DNA of 64,000 nucleotides from Stigmatella aurantiaca (GTDB lineage Bacteria; Myxococcota; Myxococcia; Myxococcales; Myxococcaceae): NCBI RefSeq assembly GCF_900109545.1, contig NZ_FOAP01000007.1, positions 62,001 to 126,000 of the forward strand, read 5' to 3'. Shown piece by piece: positions 15,494 to 25,638 of this stretch (position 1 is its first letter; each line of letters starts with the position of its first letter). The notes under the pieces were generated by a model. It saw only the letters and a program-made list of their open reading frames with translations, ran no database searches and was not told where the DNA came from. The position numbers and the translations under genes were made by a program.

Positions 15494-18400
15494 CTACTGG
15501 CAGACGAGCGAGTTCTTCGGAGGAGGGGTGGCCATCTGCTCTAGCAGCCGCGCCGTCTCGACTTGTTTCATGTATTGCTCGCGTTGGATGACCTCGTTCC
15601 GGATGTAGGCGGCGATGTTCGCGGGCGATTGCAACATGCGTCCGAAACCGCCCCCTACCGCGGACACGGTGAGCGCGCTGACCGGTGGATTCTTCAAGGT
15701 GTACTTGACCCCGCTGTACACGCTGGAGACGAAGGCAACGGGGTCGAACTTGACGGAGACGAACGGCATCTTCACCTCGAGGCCATCGATCCCCGCGCCA
15801 AATCCAAACTCGAACTTCCAGCCCACCTCCACGCCCACACCGGCCGCCTCGGCATTCACCGACACGATGTTGAGACCGATCGAGCCCTTGACGCCCGTGG
15901 CGGAGATTTTTGCGCCGGCGGAGACTCCCCCCATCTGGGCCGACACCTTGCCCTGGATGCCAGCGATCTCCGCCTGAGTGCCGTAGTACACAGCGGAGCC
16001 CTTTAGCTGGACGTCCATCTGTGGCCCTCCGCTGCCTGTCTGGCTTGCCGTGGCGGTGATGCTGTAGCGAAGCACCTGCATCCCGTTCTGCAGGGTCTCC
16101 ACCTGCCCCGTGTAGTTCACCACCTTCCATTCGGTCCCCGTCTTCACCGGATCACCCAAGCCCTCCGTGCCGGTCGGGTCGATAAAATCGAGGGGCTGGT
16201 TCCGGACGTAGCCGTACAGGTTGCACTCCACCGGACTGGTCAGGCACTTCTCAGGGGATTCGAGGAAGAGCGGGTCCGGGGTGGTGAAGCGGTTGAGGGT
16301 GGCGTCGTAGTCACGCACGCCCATGCGGATGAAGCCCAGGTCCGCGTCGTAGGCCTTCTGGACATAGTCCAAGGCCGCGGAGGACGAAGGGTGGGTGGCG
16401 CGGTTGCCAAAGGGCGAGGCCAGGCGAGGTGTGCCGTCGGCGTCGGCCAGGACGGTGCCGCGGTGGTCGGCGGCCAGGGGCTGGAAGGTGCCGTTCTGGA
16501 GCAAGCCCACCAACTGGCCCTCCACACGCACGGGCAGAGACAGGCCGGACGCGTCCAGGTAGCTGCCACCCGGGAGATAGGCAGCCACCGAGTTCCCGGC
16601 GCTGTCCTGCTTCAAGATGCGCTGACCGTCCTCATCGTAGAGGAACTTCCAGGTGGTGGCCCCCTTCTGAGCCTGAGCCACCTGGCCGTTGGGTCCGTAG
16701 GTCAGGAGCAGGCCGTCTTTAGACTGGGTGCGGCCCAAGGCGTCGAAAGTGTAAACGCTGTTGCCCGCCGTGAGGGTGTTGCCGCCCTGGAGGAGCGAGC
16801 GGGTGGCCGCGCCTTCCGTGATGGACGTGGGCAGGCCCGCGGCATCGAAGTCATAGCCATAGGCGCCCTGGGCATCGGCCGAGCTGGTGAGAAAGCCTTG
16901 CACGGAGTAGCCGTACTGGCGGCTGAGGCTCACCCCCCCTACCTGCAACGCCTCGGCACCGGTGAGTCCCCGGGCGTTCAACGTCCAGCCCACGGAGGAC
17001 ATCACGGCAGGCGTCTGCTGGGTGACGAAGGTGCGGCGCCGGGTGAGGCTGTCATAGCCGAAGCCCACGGAAGTCCCCGAGCCAAAGTCCGCCAGGGAGA
17101 GCTGGCCCAGGGCGTTGTACTGGAGGGTGGCCCAAGGCTGGCCATTGAGCCGGATGGCCTTGATGCGGCCGTAGGAATCCCAGGCATAGGCGCGGGTGGT
17201 GGCACTGAGAAACTGCCCGTTGCTGTCCTTGAGGGTGGCGCTCTCCAGCGAGGCGGCGCCTCCCTCCGCGTAGGTGGACTGGGTCTCCACGGTGCGCCAC
17301 CCATGGAGGGTGAACGTGCTCTTGAGCAGGGAGCCATCCATCCGGTACTGCAGCAGCTTGGTGTAGCCCTCACCGGTGATGGCGGTGAGAAAGCCCGGCC
17401 AGGTGGTGTTGGTGGGCTGGGAGGGGGAGGCCCCGTCGAAGTAGAAGCGGTAGGTCTGCGTGGCGCCGGAAGCCGCATCCGCATGGACTGTGTGGGTCCG
17501 CCGGCCAATGGCGTCGTACTGGTAGCTCTCGGTGCGCACCAGGCTGTCCTGGGGCGTGAGGAAGAGCTTGGTGCTCAGCAGCCCCGTGGTGGGAGCGTAC
17601 TGGTACGCCACGGTGGCGATGCCATCCCGCTCCACGCGGGCGACCCGGCCATAGCCATCGTATGCCACCCGGTGCCCCTGGCCGCCCGGCAGCAGCACGC
17701 TGCGCAGCCGGCCCAGGACGTCATAGCCATAGAGGTAGGCAGTCTGAGCCTCATCCTCGTACCGGACGAGGCGCTTGCCGGCATCCAGGTAGCTGAGGCG
17801 GGTATACGTGCCGTTGACCTTCGTCTCCTGGCGCACCAGGTTCCCCTCCAGCGCCCACGACGTGTCCGTCTTCTTCTGCACGTTCGCGTGCAGGCGGGTG
17901 AGCACCTCCAGCTCGTAGCCAAAACCGGCGGCGCGGGCGCTGGCCGTCCACTCGACGCCATTGAGCAGGGTGGCGTAGTCCAGGGTGGCCATGTCCGTGT
18001 TGGCCGGCAGGTTGGGGCGCATGTGGCTCAGGGACTTCAGTTGCTGGCGGCTGCGCGTGGTGACTCCATCGAACACCCAGCCCTCCGGAATGCGGGTGGC
18101 GGTGGCCACCTTCTCGCCGGCCGCCGTGGCGTACTCCAGGGTGGTGCTCTTGGCACCGGAGGCGGCCTCCACCAGGGAGGTGGCCGCGATGCTGCCCGGG
18201 CGGGTGGCGGTGGCGTAGTGGTACTCCAGCAACAGGTTGGGGTTGGCCTCGGTGGCCGCCCCCAGGCTGTCCCACTGTTTGACCAGCCGCTCCTGCCCGT
18301 CATAGCGGAAGCGCTGCGTGAGGGTGTTTTGGCCGCGGCGGGTGACCAGGCTCAGCAGGCCATCCTGGGTGGGGCTCCGCTCGGCCGCCTCCAGCACCAC

Positions 18401-21157
18401 GCCGCCCGGCTGCGTCACCTTCTTCAACAACAGGCTCCCCGCCTCGTACTCGAAGGACGTGGTGCCCTGGGCCGGCGTGGACACGCTCCTCACGGTGGCG
18501 TCCCGGTTGTAGAGGACCGACTGCAGCACCAGGGGCCCTTGGGGCCCCAGCGCCTCCACCCGCTCCACCAGGCCCACCGCGTTCCGGGCGATGGTGCCCT
18601 GGTACTGGAAGTCCAGGGCGGCCTGGGAGTGGGTGCCCGTCAGCGTCAGCGAGGCGGGCAGGCAATGCAGGTGCTGGGCGAGCGCGGGGAGGTGGGAGAG
18701 CTGGGTGGCCGTGGTGAGGCTCCCCGAGCGGGAGGTGTGGACGGACTGAATGGGGCACAGCCCGGCGAAGGCCAGCGTCTGGCTCTTTTCCTCCACGCTG
18801 AGCGCGGGGTGGGCGGGGTCCCGGTAGCCTGTCCCCTCTTCCTTGAGACGCTTGAAGCCCACGCCCTGGAACACCGCGTCCTCGTACTGGTGGTACTCGT
18901 ACTCCTGCACGAGGGGCGTGCGCACGTCGGTGCGGGTGGCGGACGTCATGAGGCCCGCGAAGGTGTCACCGTTGAGGAAGTTCACGGCGTGGGTGATGGC
19001 CGTGTCCTGGCGCACCACGCTGTCGAAGCCCACCAGGTACTTGCCCTCGCTGTGGTAGCTGGGTCCCAGGTATTGGTAGGTGTACGTGGCCTTGTCGTAG
19101 CCGGAGGACTCCACCTCCAGCGCCGAGAGCACCGGCTGACGGAAGCGGGCCCCCGGCGTGGCGGGCGTGCGCCCGTACTTGAAGTGCAGCACCGTGCCCT
19201 TGCCGTCATCCGCGGAGGCCAGCAGGCCCGTCTCGGGCCGGTCCAGCGCGGCCGAGAAGGCCTGGCCGAACTTCGTCACCGTGAGGCTGATGTTGCCACT
19301 CCCCGAAAAGTCGCCATTCGCCAGGGGGCTCGTCAGGCCGTCATAGAAGCCGAGCGCCGGAACGGAGAACTCCGCGAAGTGGGTGCCCGTGTTGATGAAG
19401 AGCGAGGCGATGTCCGCCCGTGAGAGCAACACGTCCGTCAGCCCGTCCCGGTTGACGTCCATGAAGGTGGTCGAATAGCTGGACAGGTCCGTCAGGTCCT
19501 CTCCCCCGGTGATGCGCACGGGGAGCGTCTGCCCGCTGGGCTCGAAGCCGAAGCGGCCCTTCCCGAGCCACACGACATAGCCGCCATCGAAGCGGGACAC
19601 GAGGTCCGGCAGGCTGTCACCGTTCATGTCGTGGACCCAGGAGACCTGCGGGCTGAAGACGGGCATCAGCGCGCCCCCGTGGACGCCTCCGAACGTGACT
19701 TCGTGCGGGCCAGTACTGGTGTTGGGGAGCACCTCGAAGCCCCCCTCGTAGACCCGGACGAGGTCTGGCTGGAAGTCGCGGTCGACGTCCACCAGGCGGG
19801 TGTTGGCGCCCAGCTCCCACGAGCCCGGCAGGGTGCGGGAAACCATCAAGGTGCCCTCCCGGCCACACACCTTCACGTCCGTGTGGGTGAAGGCCGCGTT
19901 GTTGCGCACGGACACCACCTGGTAGGTGTCCAGCTCGGGCCACATTTGCGTCAGCAGGCGCGGCTCATTCGAGTCGCTCTCCTGGGGGCGGCAGTCTGCC
20001 TCCGTGCCAGCCGCCGGGACCGGGAGCTCCTCGGCGCGGAAGCCGCTCTCCTCCTGCACGAACAGGGTGTGGCGCTGGCTGTGCTCGAAGTCGAGCCGGC
20101 CATCCCGGTCCGCGTCGAGCATCGTGGCACGCGAGGGCTGGATGGAGTCCTCGCCCCAGGCCATCAGCGCCGCGAACAGCTTGGGCACCGGCTGGAACTG
20201 GGCGCTGGAGAGCGCCGAGGCCGGCGAGTGGTAGGTGTAGTGCACCGGGGGGGCGGTCTCACCGGAGCTGAAAAGCTGCTGGACCTGGGAGAGGTAGAAG
20301 GCCGTGCCGATGCCAGCCTCCTGGTACCCGAGCTCGTAGCGCCAGCGCTCCTGGAAGGTCCCCAGGGCCGCGTGGCGCGCCTTCACCCGTACCTGGGAGA
20401 CGCGCCGGTCGAGCTCGAGCGCCTGCCCGGAGCGGTAGTCGGAGAAGACGTGCGCCGTGGGGGCATAGCTCAGCTCGATGCGGTACTGGAAGTTGTTGCC
20501 GGTGCCGCCGTAGGACACGGCGGTGACGAACAAGCGGCCCGAGGCGTTGGCCTCGTAGTCGAAGTGCGTCTGGCGCCCCGTGGCGGACACCACGTCCTGG
20601 AGGTACCAGGCATAGGTGCCCTGAGCCGTGACGGCGCGGGCCTGGCCGCCGAAGGTCCAGGTGCTTCCGTCCGGGAGGAAGGCGGTGAGGACCGTGCCCG
20701 CGAGCTGCACGCGGACCGGCCCGCTCAGCCCTGCCGGGTACCAGTATCCGTCATTGCCGGCGACCAGACGGCCCCAGGGGCTGGAGAGCTCGTCGGTGGC
20801 GTAGTCCAGGTCTCCGCGCACCCGCCAGCGGGTGATGGCCAGCGTGGCCTGCCAGCCGTGACCCCACTCGGAGAGGCCCGCGTCGGCGGAGTAAGCCGGG
20901 AACGGACTGGCGAGCGGCGCGCCCCGCTCGGTGGGTACGGAGAAGGGAGCGGCGAGGGAGAAACCGCCCCGGGCCACGTCCGCCGGGCCGAAGGCTGTCT
21001 GCGCGTAAGTGCCCACGAGCGAGCCGCGTTGCGGCGCGCCGAGCTGGGGCGGTTGGATCTTCGAATCACTGAAGGGCAGCGTCTGGGCGGACGCGGAAAA
21101 GCAAAGGAAGGTCACGGCGCTGCTCAGCAGCCGCCGCAAAGGCAGGAAGGTTTTCAT
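15494..21157 (-). CDS. Secreted SpvB/FG-GAP/RHS-repeat protein (TcB-TcC-like cocoon)
   Basis: 1887 residues. A Sec signal peptide (MKTFLPLRRLLSSAVTFLCFSASAQ) is followed by an SpvB-like region (about 40-300; GLSEWGHGWQATLA). Next are FG-GAP/VCBS blades with calcium-type loops (DADRDGRLDF, DVDRDFQPDL, DMNGDSLPDL, DVNRDGLTDV; about 340-580), then a long array of RHS/YD repeats. The RHS core ends MGVRDYDATLNRFTTPDP...YGYVRNQPLDFIDPTG near residue 1660. About 220 residues follow, Gly/Val-rich and not recognised as any toxin. In Tc toxins, TcB plus TcC form such a shell around a C-terminal toxin; here both parts are in one exported chain. It starts 17 nt after the upstream lipoprotein gene, so one operon. 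Confidence 0.85.
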   Translation of the reverse strand: MKTFLPLRRLLSSAVTFLCFSASAQTLPFSDSKIQPPQLGAPQRGSLVGTYAQTAFGPADVARGGFSLAAPFSVPTERGAPLASPFPAYSADAGLSEWGHGWQATLAITRWRVRGDLDYATDELSSPWGRLVAGNDGYWYPAGLSGPVRVQLAGTVLTAFLPDGSTWTFGGQARAVTAQGTYAWYLQDVVSATGRQTHFDYEANASGRLFVTAVSYGGTGNNFQYRIELSYAPTAHVFSDYRSGQALELDRRVSQVRVKARHAALGTFQERWRYELGYQEAGIGTAFYLSQVQQLFSSGETAPPVHYTYHSPASALSSAQFQPVPKLFAALMAWGEDSIQPSRATMLDADRDGRLDFEHSQRHTLFVQEESGFRAEELPVPAAGTEADCRPQESDSNEPRLLTQMWPELDTYQVVSVRNNAAFTHTDVKVCGREGTLMVSRTLPGSWELGANTRLVDVDRDFQPDLVRVYEGGFEVLPNTSTGPHEVTFGGVHGGALMPVFSPQVSWVHDMNGDSLPDLVSRFDGGYVVWLGKGRFGFEPSGQTLPVRITGGEDLTDLSSYSTTFMDVNRDGLTDVLLSRADIASLFINTGTHFAEFSVPALGFYDGLTSPLANGDFSGSGNISLTVTKFGQAFSAALDRPETGLLASADDGKGTVLHFKYGRTPATPGARFRQPVLSALEVESSGYDKATYTYQYLGPSYHSEGKYLVGFDSVVRQDTAITHAVNFLNGDTFAGLMTSATRTDVRTPLVQEYEYHQYEDAVFQGVGFKRLKEEGTGYRDPAHPALSVEEKSQTLAFAGLCPIQSVHTSRSGSLTTATQLSHLPALAQHLHCLPASLTLTGTHSQAALDFQYQGTIARNAVGLVERVEALGPQGPLVLQSVLYNRDATVRSVSTPAQGTTSFEYEAGSLLLKKVTQPGGVVLEAAERSPTQDGLLSLVTRRGQNTLTQRFRYDGQERLVKQWDSLGAATEANPNLLLEYHYATATRPGSIAATSLVEAASGAKSTTLEYATAAGEKVATATRIPEGWVFDGVTTRSRQQLKSLSHMRPNLPANTDMATLDYATLLNGVEWTASARAAGFGYELEVLTRLHANVQKKTDTSWALEGNLVRQETKVNGTYTRLSYLDAGKRLVRYEDEAQTAYLYGYDVLGRLRSVLLPGGQGHRVAYDGYGRVARVERDGIATVAYQYAPTTGLLSTKLFLTPQDSLVRTESYQYDAIGRRTHTVHADAASGATQTYRFYFDGASPSQPTNTTWPGFLTAITGEGYTKLLQYRMDGSLLKSTFTLHGWRTVETQSTYAEGGAASLESATLKDSNGQFLSATTRAYAWDSYGRIKAIRLNGQPWATLQYNALGQLSLADFGSGTSVGFGYDSLTRRRTFVTQQTPAVMSSVGWTLNARGLTGAEALQVGGVSLSRQYGYSVQGFLTSSADAQGAYGYDFDAAGLPTSITEGAATRSLLQGGNTLTAGNSVYTFDALGRTQSKDGLLLTYGPNGQVAQAQKGATTWKFLYDEDGQRILKQDSAGNSVAAYLPGGSYLDASGLSLPVRVEGQLVGLLQNGTFQPLAADHRGTVLADADGTPRLASPFGNRATHPSSSAALDYVQKAYDADLGFIRMGVRDYDATLNRFTTPDPLFLESPEKCLTSPVECNLYGYVRNQPLDFIDPTGTEGLGDPVKTGTEWKVVNYTGQVETLQNGMQVLRYSITATASQTGSGGPQMDVQLKGSAVYYGTQAEIAGIQGKVSAQMGGVSAGAKISATGVKGSIGLNIVSVNAEAAGVGVEVGWKFEFGFGAGIDGLEVKMPFVSVKFDPVAFVSSVYSGVKYTLKNPPVSALTVSAVGGGFGRMLQSPANIAAYIRNEVIQREQYMKQVETARLLEQMATPPPKNSLVCQ

Positions 21158-21174
21158 GGGGAGCTTTCAGGAAA

Positions 21175-24100
21175 TCAAGGTTGCTGGCACATCTGCGGCT
21201 GCGAAACGCCGAGCACCGCGCGTTTGTCCACCTTCACCATCACGACGAGCTCGGTGGCGGCTTCCAGCGGGTTGGGCGCCTGCAGGAAGAAGTCAGACAT
21301 GTCGACCTGCATGGCCCCGAAGGGTGACAGGCCGTCTCCGGCGATGTTCTGGTTGGCCTCGGGCTTGCCCGTCTCGTGCAGCTCGAACCGCTCGAGCGCC
21401 TGGGTGCCGTTGCCGAAAAGGATGCGGGGGGCGCCGGTGAGCCACAGCGGATTGACCATGGTGTAGCGTTTGGTCACGGTCTCGCCGGTGAAGTCGAAGC
21501 TGTCGGCCCAGGCCACATGGGCCCGCTTCATCTGGCTGTTGAGCGAGTCATTCGAGGGCTGGTTGGGCCGGACCAGGAAGAAGGCCATCGTCTTCAGCAG
21601 GGGCGTGCCCTCGTTGCACTGCATGAGGCCCGAGGCACCGCCCACGGCGGTGTACAGGTCCTCCGGGGTCAGCTTCAGGGTGAACGTCCCCTGGCTGGCC
21701 AGGGCATTCCAGAGCGCCTCGGAGCGCTCACCATCCGCCTTGCGCCAGGGGGAGGCGGCGCCGTTGCTGACGCCGGGGCGGGGAAAGCTGAGGGCCACGA
21801 GCATGTGGCTCTCCACCGGATCATTGATGCGGGCGTTGGCGAGCCCTGTCTCGATGGCCGACACCGCATTGATGGCCAGAGTGCTCAGGGACGGGAAGTC
21901 CGCCGACCAGTTGGCCCTCACCAGGGTGTCGAGCGCGGGTGCGGTCTTCAGGCTGGCGGCCGCCGTGGGATAGCGCAGGTCCATCACCGGATACAGGTAG
22001 TCGGTGACGAGGGTGGTGAGCGAACGCAGCCCGTCCCGCATCATCAGGCCGTCCAGGTTTCGCAGGTTCCACAGCGGCAGCAGCCGCAGCAGGCGGGCCT
22101 TCTCCTCGCCCGCGGCGAGATCATCCCTGAGGAATTGGAAGTCGAGCAGCATTGTCTGGAGGGCCCGCTCCACGGCATGCAGTTGCACCAGCCGCTCCAG
22201 GCGGGCCAGCTCCTTGCTGACGTGCGCGGTATAGAGCGCGTGGAAGACCTGGGGCATGTCCGAGACCTGGCAGCCCGGGCACTGCTGGCTGAAGGCCGTG
22301 AGCAGCCGGGCCAACGCCGCGTCGCGCAGGGCCCCCAGCTCGCTGGAGGTGACGCGGCCCTGGGAGACCGCCGCCGCCGTGGCGGCCCTCAGGTCCGTCA
22401 GGGACTGCGCCATGGCCTTGCCGAGCGCCTTGGCCGCCAGGCCCGCGGGCACCAGGTGGGTGAACTCCACGGAGAGGGCATGCTGGGTGTCCGCGACGCA
22501 CCCTCCCTGATCATTCACCACGAGGTAGTAGTCCCGGTCCGCCTCCACCACCACCGCGGTGTGCGGATCCTGGAGGACGCGCACTTCGCGAACCTGCCCA
22601 GGGGCAAAGCCATCCTTCTCCATGGCCACCAGCAGCAGGCTCCCCACGGGCGCATTGGGAAAGGGGGTGTTCGACACACGCAGCCCCGTGGAGAAGGACG
22701 CGGAGGTGCGCGTATCGGCGCCCTGCTGGGCGTTGACCGAGGTCTCCATCCCCAAGGTGGCCGCGAGGCATTGCTCCACGGACGCGTAGGCCGTGACGCC
22801 ACTGCCGTAGAACGTGACCCCCGCCTCGACCTTGACGCCCGCGCAGATCCGGCTGTCCACCGAGGAGCGCGCGTACGTATTCATCGCCGTGGAGCCCGAG
22901 GAGAACTTCCCATCCTGGAAGGTGACGACGTAACCGCCGGGACCGGTGAGGGCGCCCCCCGCGGGGGCCTCGACGAAGAGGTAGCTGTCCGGATCCTCCG
23001 GGTTCGCCAGGGTGGTTGTCTGCAGCGTGCAGCTCGGGGCATAGAGGCCCATGGTGCGGAAGTTCAGCAGGTGGCCTGTCTGGGCAGGCACCTTCCACAC
23101 CTGCCCTCCGGTTTCGAAGGCGATCGCGCCGATGTCCTCCCAGGTGGTGTTGAAGTGAGCGTCCGCCGCATCGATGTTCAGGGTCTGCGACGGCGTGCGC
23201 TGAATCTGCATCAGTGACAGCTGCCCGGTCTCCTGCTCCAGCACGGTGTTGAAGGCGCTCGCGAAGTCCCCGAACTGGGCCTCATCGAGGGCGAGGTTGT
23301 CCTGCAGGCCGATCAGGTCCGCGTTGAGCGCGTAGAACTCCTGGACCTTCTTGTCGAGCTGACTCGTGAGCGAGGCTTGGTTGCTCGCGTTGCCCATCTC
23401 CGCGAGCAGGTTGCTCACGTAGTTGGCCTGATTGGCCGCGTATGCATCGCGCGCCGAGGTGAGCTCCTGCTTGCGGAGCTGAATCTGGGTGTTGAGCAGG
23501 CTCTGCTTTGACTCCTGAATGCCGATGCGCAGCGTGTCGCGGGCGGTGCTCTGGAAGACGCCCGCCTTGACGTAGCTCTTGGTGAAGCTGTCCGCCTGCT
23601 GAACCATCTTCGCCCACGCGGCCAGGGGCACGCTCGGAGCGCCCTGCGGCGCACGCAGGACCTGGGGGGTATACGAGGGCACGCCCGCGCTCGCGGCGGC
23701 CGCCCCGGCGAAGGTTCCGTGCCGCAGGGCGAGCAGGTTGAAGAGGTTCTTCCACTCCGCGTGGCCCGCGTACGGGGAGGCGGCCAGCACCGTGGACGCA
23801 TTCACCGCGTTCTGGAGCGGTCCCGCCTCCGGCACTGCGGCAAAGAGCGCCCACAGCTCGCTCATCTCCGTCTTCACCTGGCCCGCCTCGCAGCCCTTGA
23901 AACGGCAGCCCAGGTCATGCAGCCGGCTGAAGTCCTCCATCCGTTCGAAAAGGCCCCGGAAGCCGTCCCCCAGGAGCAGGAGCAGCGCGCCCCCCTTGAG
24001 CGGCGGCTGGGCCGGGGACAGGGCCGCGCGGAGCACGGCTTGATCCGTCTTGAGCCCAATGTTGAGGGGGTCCGCCACCAGTCCCGTGCCGGACGAGTTG

Positions 24101-25638
24101 ACGAGCGTGTTCGCGTAGGCCGCCTTCCAGAAGACGCCCAGCGTGTCGCTCACGTCCCGCCAGAGCATCCCACCTGGCGGAGTCCCCGCATGAACCGTGG
24201 TGAGCTGGTGCTCGAACCAGCGATTGAGCTGCCCCAGGCGCACCGTCACATCGGCCTGCTCCGGGAGCTGCTCCGGTCCGCTCCGCTTCAGGCCGGTGAG
24301 GCTGTGCTCGAACAGCTTCAGCCATACCTGATGATACGCATCGCGGTAAGCCTGCCCCTGGCATGCCTCGGAGATCATCGAGACCGGGAGGCCCAGGTCC
24401 ATGCAGGCGTTGAGCATCGCCGCGGCGGACTGCGGCGGCACATGGGCGGAGGCCAGCTGCGCGCACATCTGCAGGGAGCCGTTCAGGTTCGCCTGGCTGG
24501 GACACGAGGGATCCCCGCCGGTGGGCGGGAGGAAGCCCGTGCCACAAGTCCCATGCTGCGCGGGCTTGGTGACATAGAGGGTGTGCGCGTAAGCCTTCTG
24601 CGTCTCCGTGAGCTGGTGGCCCCGCAGCTCGAACAACAGCTTCAGGCGGCTGACGAGCTCGCTCTCCAGCTTCGCGCCGCCGGCAGCGGGCGGGAGCGAG
24701 GGGTAGGCCTGGAGGGTGCTCTTGAGGCACTCGAACTTCGCGCTGACCTGCGTCACCTGCACGGCCGGATCGGTGGCATCGAGCGGCAGCGCGTCACAGG
24801 TCTGACAGGTGAGCGCCGTGGAGTAACTCATGGAGCCCTCGTTCTTCAGGGCCGCATCGGCCCACTTCGCGCTCGCCTGGGCCTTTGCCTGGGTCAGCGT
24901 CGCGGGGGCGGTGGTGAAGAGGTTCCCCGTGCCGCAGCTGTTCGTGCTGTCCACGCCGTGCGCGGGGTGCCGGCAAGAGGCATAGATGGGCTTTGTCGCG
25001 TCATCGCACTGGACCGTACCGGTCTGCGCGCACGGTGCGCTGGCCTGCTGCTTGTAAATGGGGAAGTTCTGGAGCTCGAACTTGCAGGTGGAAGAGGGGA
25101 CGTTGGACGTATAGCTGAGCACCTTGGCCACGACGCCGGCGCGGAAGCGGGAGTCGACCGTGGCCTTCTCGGCATCGGCCCGGGCCTGGCACGCCTCCTG
25201 GCACTTGTATTCCACAGTCACGATTTCGCATTCGAGCTGCCCATACTCGTGGTCGTACCAGCATTGCTTCTCCGTGATCTCCGGGCAGGTCACGGTCTTC
25301 GTGTACTGGGGATGAGGGCTCGCGTACTTCTCCACGCCAAAGTCCGGGTGGCGGCAGGCCTGATAGACGGGGCACTGCTTCTGCTCGTACCCGGTCCGAT
25401 GGCAGTACGGAGAAACCTGCTGCTTGTAACAGGCCAGGCCATAGTTCCACGGCACCTCGCATGTCTTCTGTGCATCGCCCGTCCCCGCCGCCCAGGCCAG
25501 CGCGCTCTCGTTGCACGCGGCGCTCAGCTCCTGCGATTGGGTATCGGCTTCGGGGGCAAAGGAGGTTTCTTCCAGGGGGGCGCCGCAGGCTGCCAGGAGG
25601 CAGACGGCACCGAGACACATCATGTTGAACAGACGCAA
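21175..25638 (-). CDS. Very large Cys-rich lipoprotein, distant Tc toxin A-like features
   Basis: 1487 residues. The signal LGAVCLLAACG gives a lipid-anchored Cys. Residues 40-280 hold many cysteines and two copies of a YxxCRHPxxGV motif. A long helical and coiled-coil region (about 690-820; repeated Q, L, N and A heptads) is followed by a beta-rich part. The C-terminus contains FELHETGKPEANQN, GDGLSPFGAMQVDMSDFF and ATELVVMVKVDKRA, which recall the end of Tc toxin A subunits (SDVIVHVRYTA-like). I see no sequence-level proof of that homology. The TTG at 25638 is the likely start, with GAGGAG 7 nt upstream. It is the first gene of the RHS operon; together they may form a secreted or surface two-part device. 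Confidence 0.6.
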   Translation of the reverse strand: MRLFNMMCLGAVCLLAACGAPLEETSFAPEADTQSQELSAACNESALAWAAGTGDAQKTCEVPWNYGLACYKQQVSPYCHRTGYEQKQCPVYQACRHPDFGVEKYASPHPQYTKTVTCPEITEKQCWYDHEYGQLECEIVTVEYKCQEACQARADAEKATVDSRFRAGVVAKVLSYTSNVPSSTCKFELQNFPIYKQQASAPCAQTGTVQCDDATKPIYASCRHPAHGVDSTNSCGTGNLFTTAPATLTQAKAQASAKWADAALKNEGSMSYSTALTCQTCDALPLDATDPAVQVTQVSAKFECLKSTLQAYPSLPPAAGGAKLESELVSRLKLLFELRGHQLTETQKAYAHTLYVTKPAQHGTCGTGFLPPTGGDPSCPSQANLNGSLQMCAQLASAHVPPQSAAAMLNACMDLGLPVSMISEACQGQAYRDAYHQVWLKLFEHSLTGLKRSGPEQLPEQADVTVRLGQLNRWFEHQLTTVHAGTPPGGMLWRDVSDTLGVFWKAAYANTLVNSSGTGLVADPLNIGLKTDQAVLRAALSPAQPPLKGGALLLLLGDGFRGLFERMEDFSRLHDLGCRFKGCEAGQVKTEMSELWALFAAVPEAGPLQNAVNASTVLAASPYAGHAEWKNLFNLLALRHGTFAGAAAASAGVPSYTPQVLRAPQGAPSVPLAAWAKMVQQADSFTKSYVKAGVFQSTARDTLRIGIQESKQSLLNTQIQLRKQELTSARDAYAANQANYVSNLLAEMGNASNQASLTSQLDKKVQEFYALNADLIGLQDNLALDEAQFGDFASAFNTVLEQETGQLSLMQIQRTPSQTLNIDAADAHFNTTWEDIGAIAFETGGQVWKVPAQTGHLLNFRTMGLYAPSCTLQTTTLANPEDPDSYLFVEAPAGGALTGPGGYVVTFQDGKFSSGSTAMNTYARSSVDSRICAGVKVEAGVTFYGSGVTAYASVEQCLAATLGMETSVNAQQGADTRTSASFSTGLRVSNTPFPNAPVGSLLLVAMEKDGFAPGQVREVRVLQDPHTAVVVEADRDYYLVVNDQGGCVADTQHALSVEFTHLVPAGLAAKALGKAMAQSLTDLRAATAAAVSQGRVTSSELGALRDAALARLLTAFSQQCPGCQVSDMPQVFHALYTAHVSKELARLERLVQLHAVERALQTMLLDFQFLRDDLAAGEEKARLLRLLPLWNLRNLDGLMMRDGLRSLTTLVTDYLYPVMDLRYPTAAASLKTAPALDTLVRANWSADFPSLSTLAINAVSAIETGLANARINDPVESHMLVALSFPRPGVSNGAASPWRKADGERSEALWNALASQGTFTLKLTPEDLYTAVGGASGLMQCNEGTPLLKTMAFFLVRPNQPSNDSLNSQMKRAHVAWADSFDFTGETVTKRYTMVNPLWLTGAPRILFGNGTQALERFELHETGKPEANQNIAGDGLSPFGAMQVDMSDFFLQAPNPLEAATELVVMVKVDKRAVLGVSQPQMCQQP

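Noticed and set aside
16391-19423. Plus-strand open frame of about 1000 codons inside the RHS gene
   Set aside because: Antisense shadow of the RHS repeats; repetitive Gly/Val/Ala/Arg composition, no ribosome site or domain.
21187-21202. TGGCAC-N5-CGGCT as a sigma-54 site
   Set aside because: It lies within the 3' end of the large lipoprotein coding region and is not upstream of a gene in that direction.
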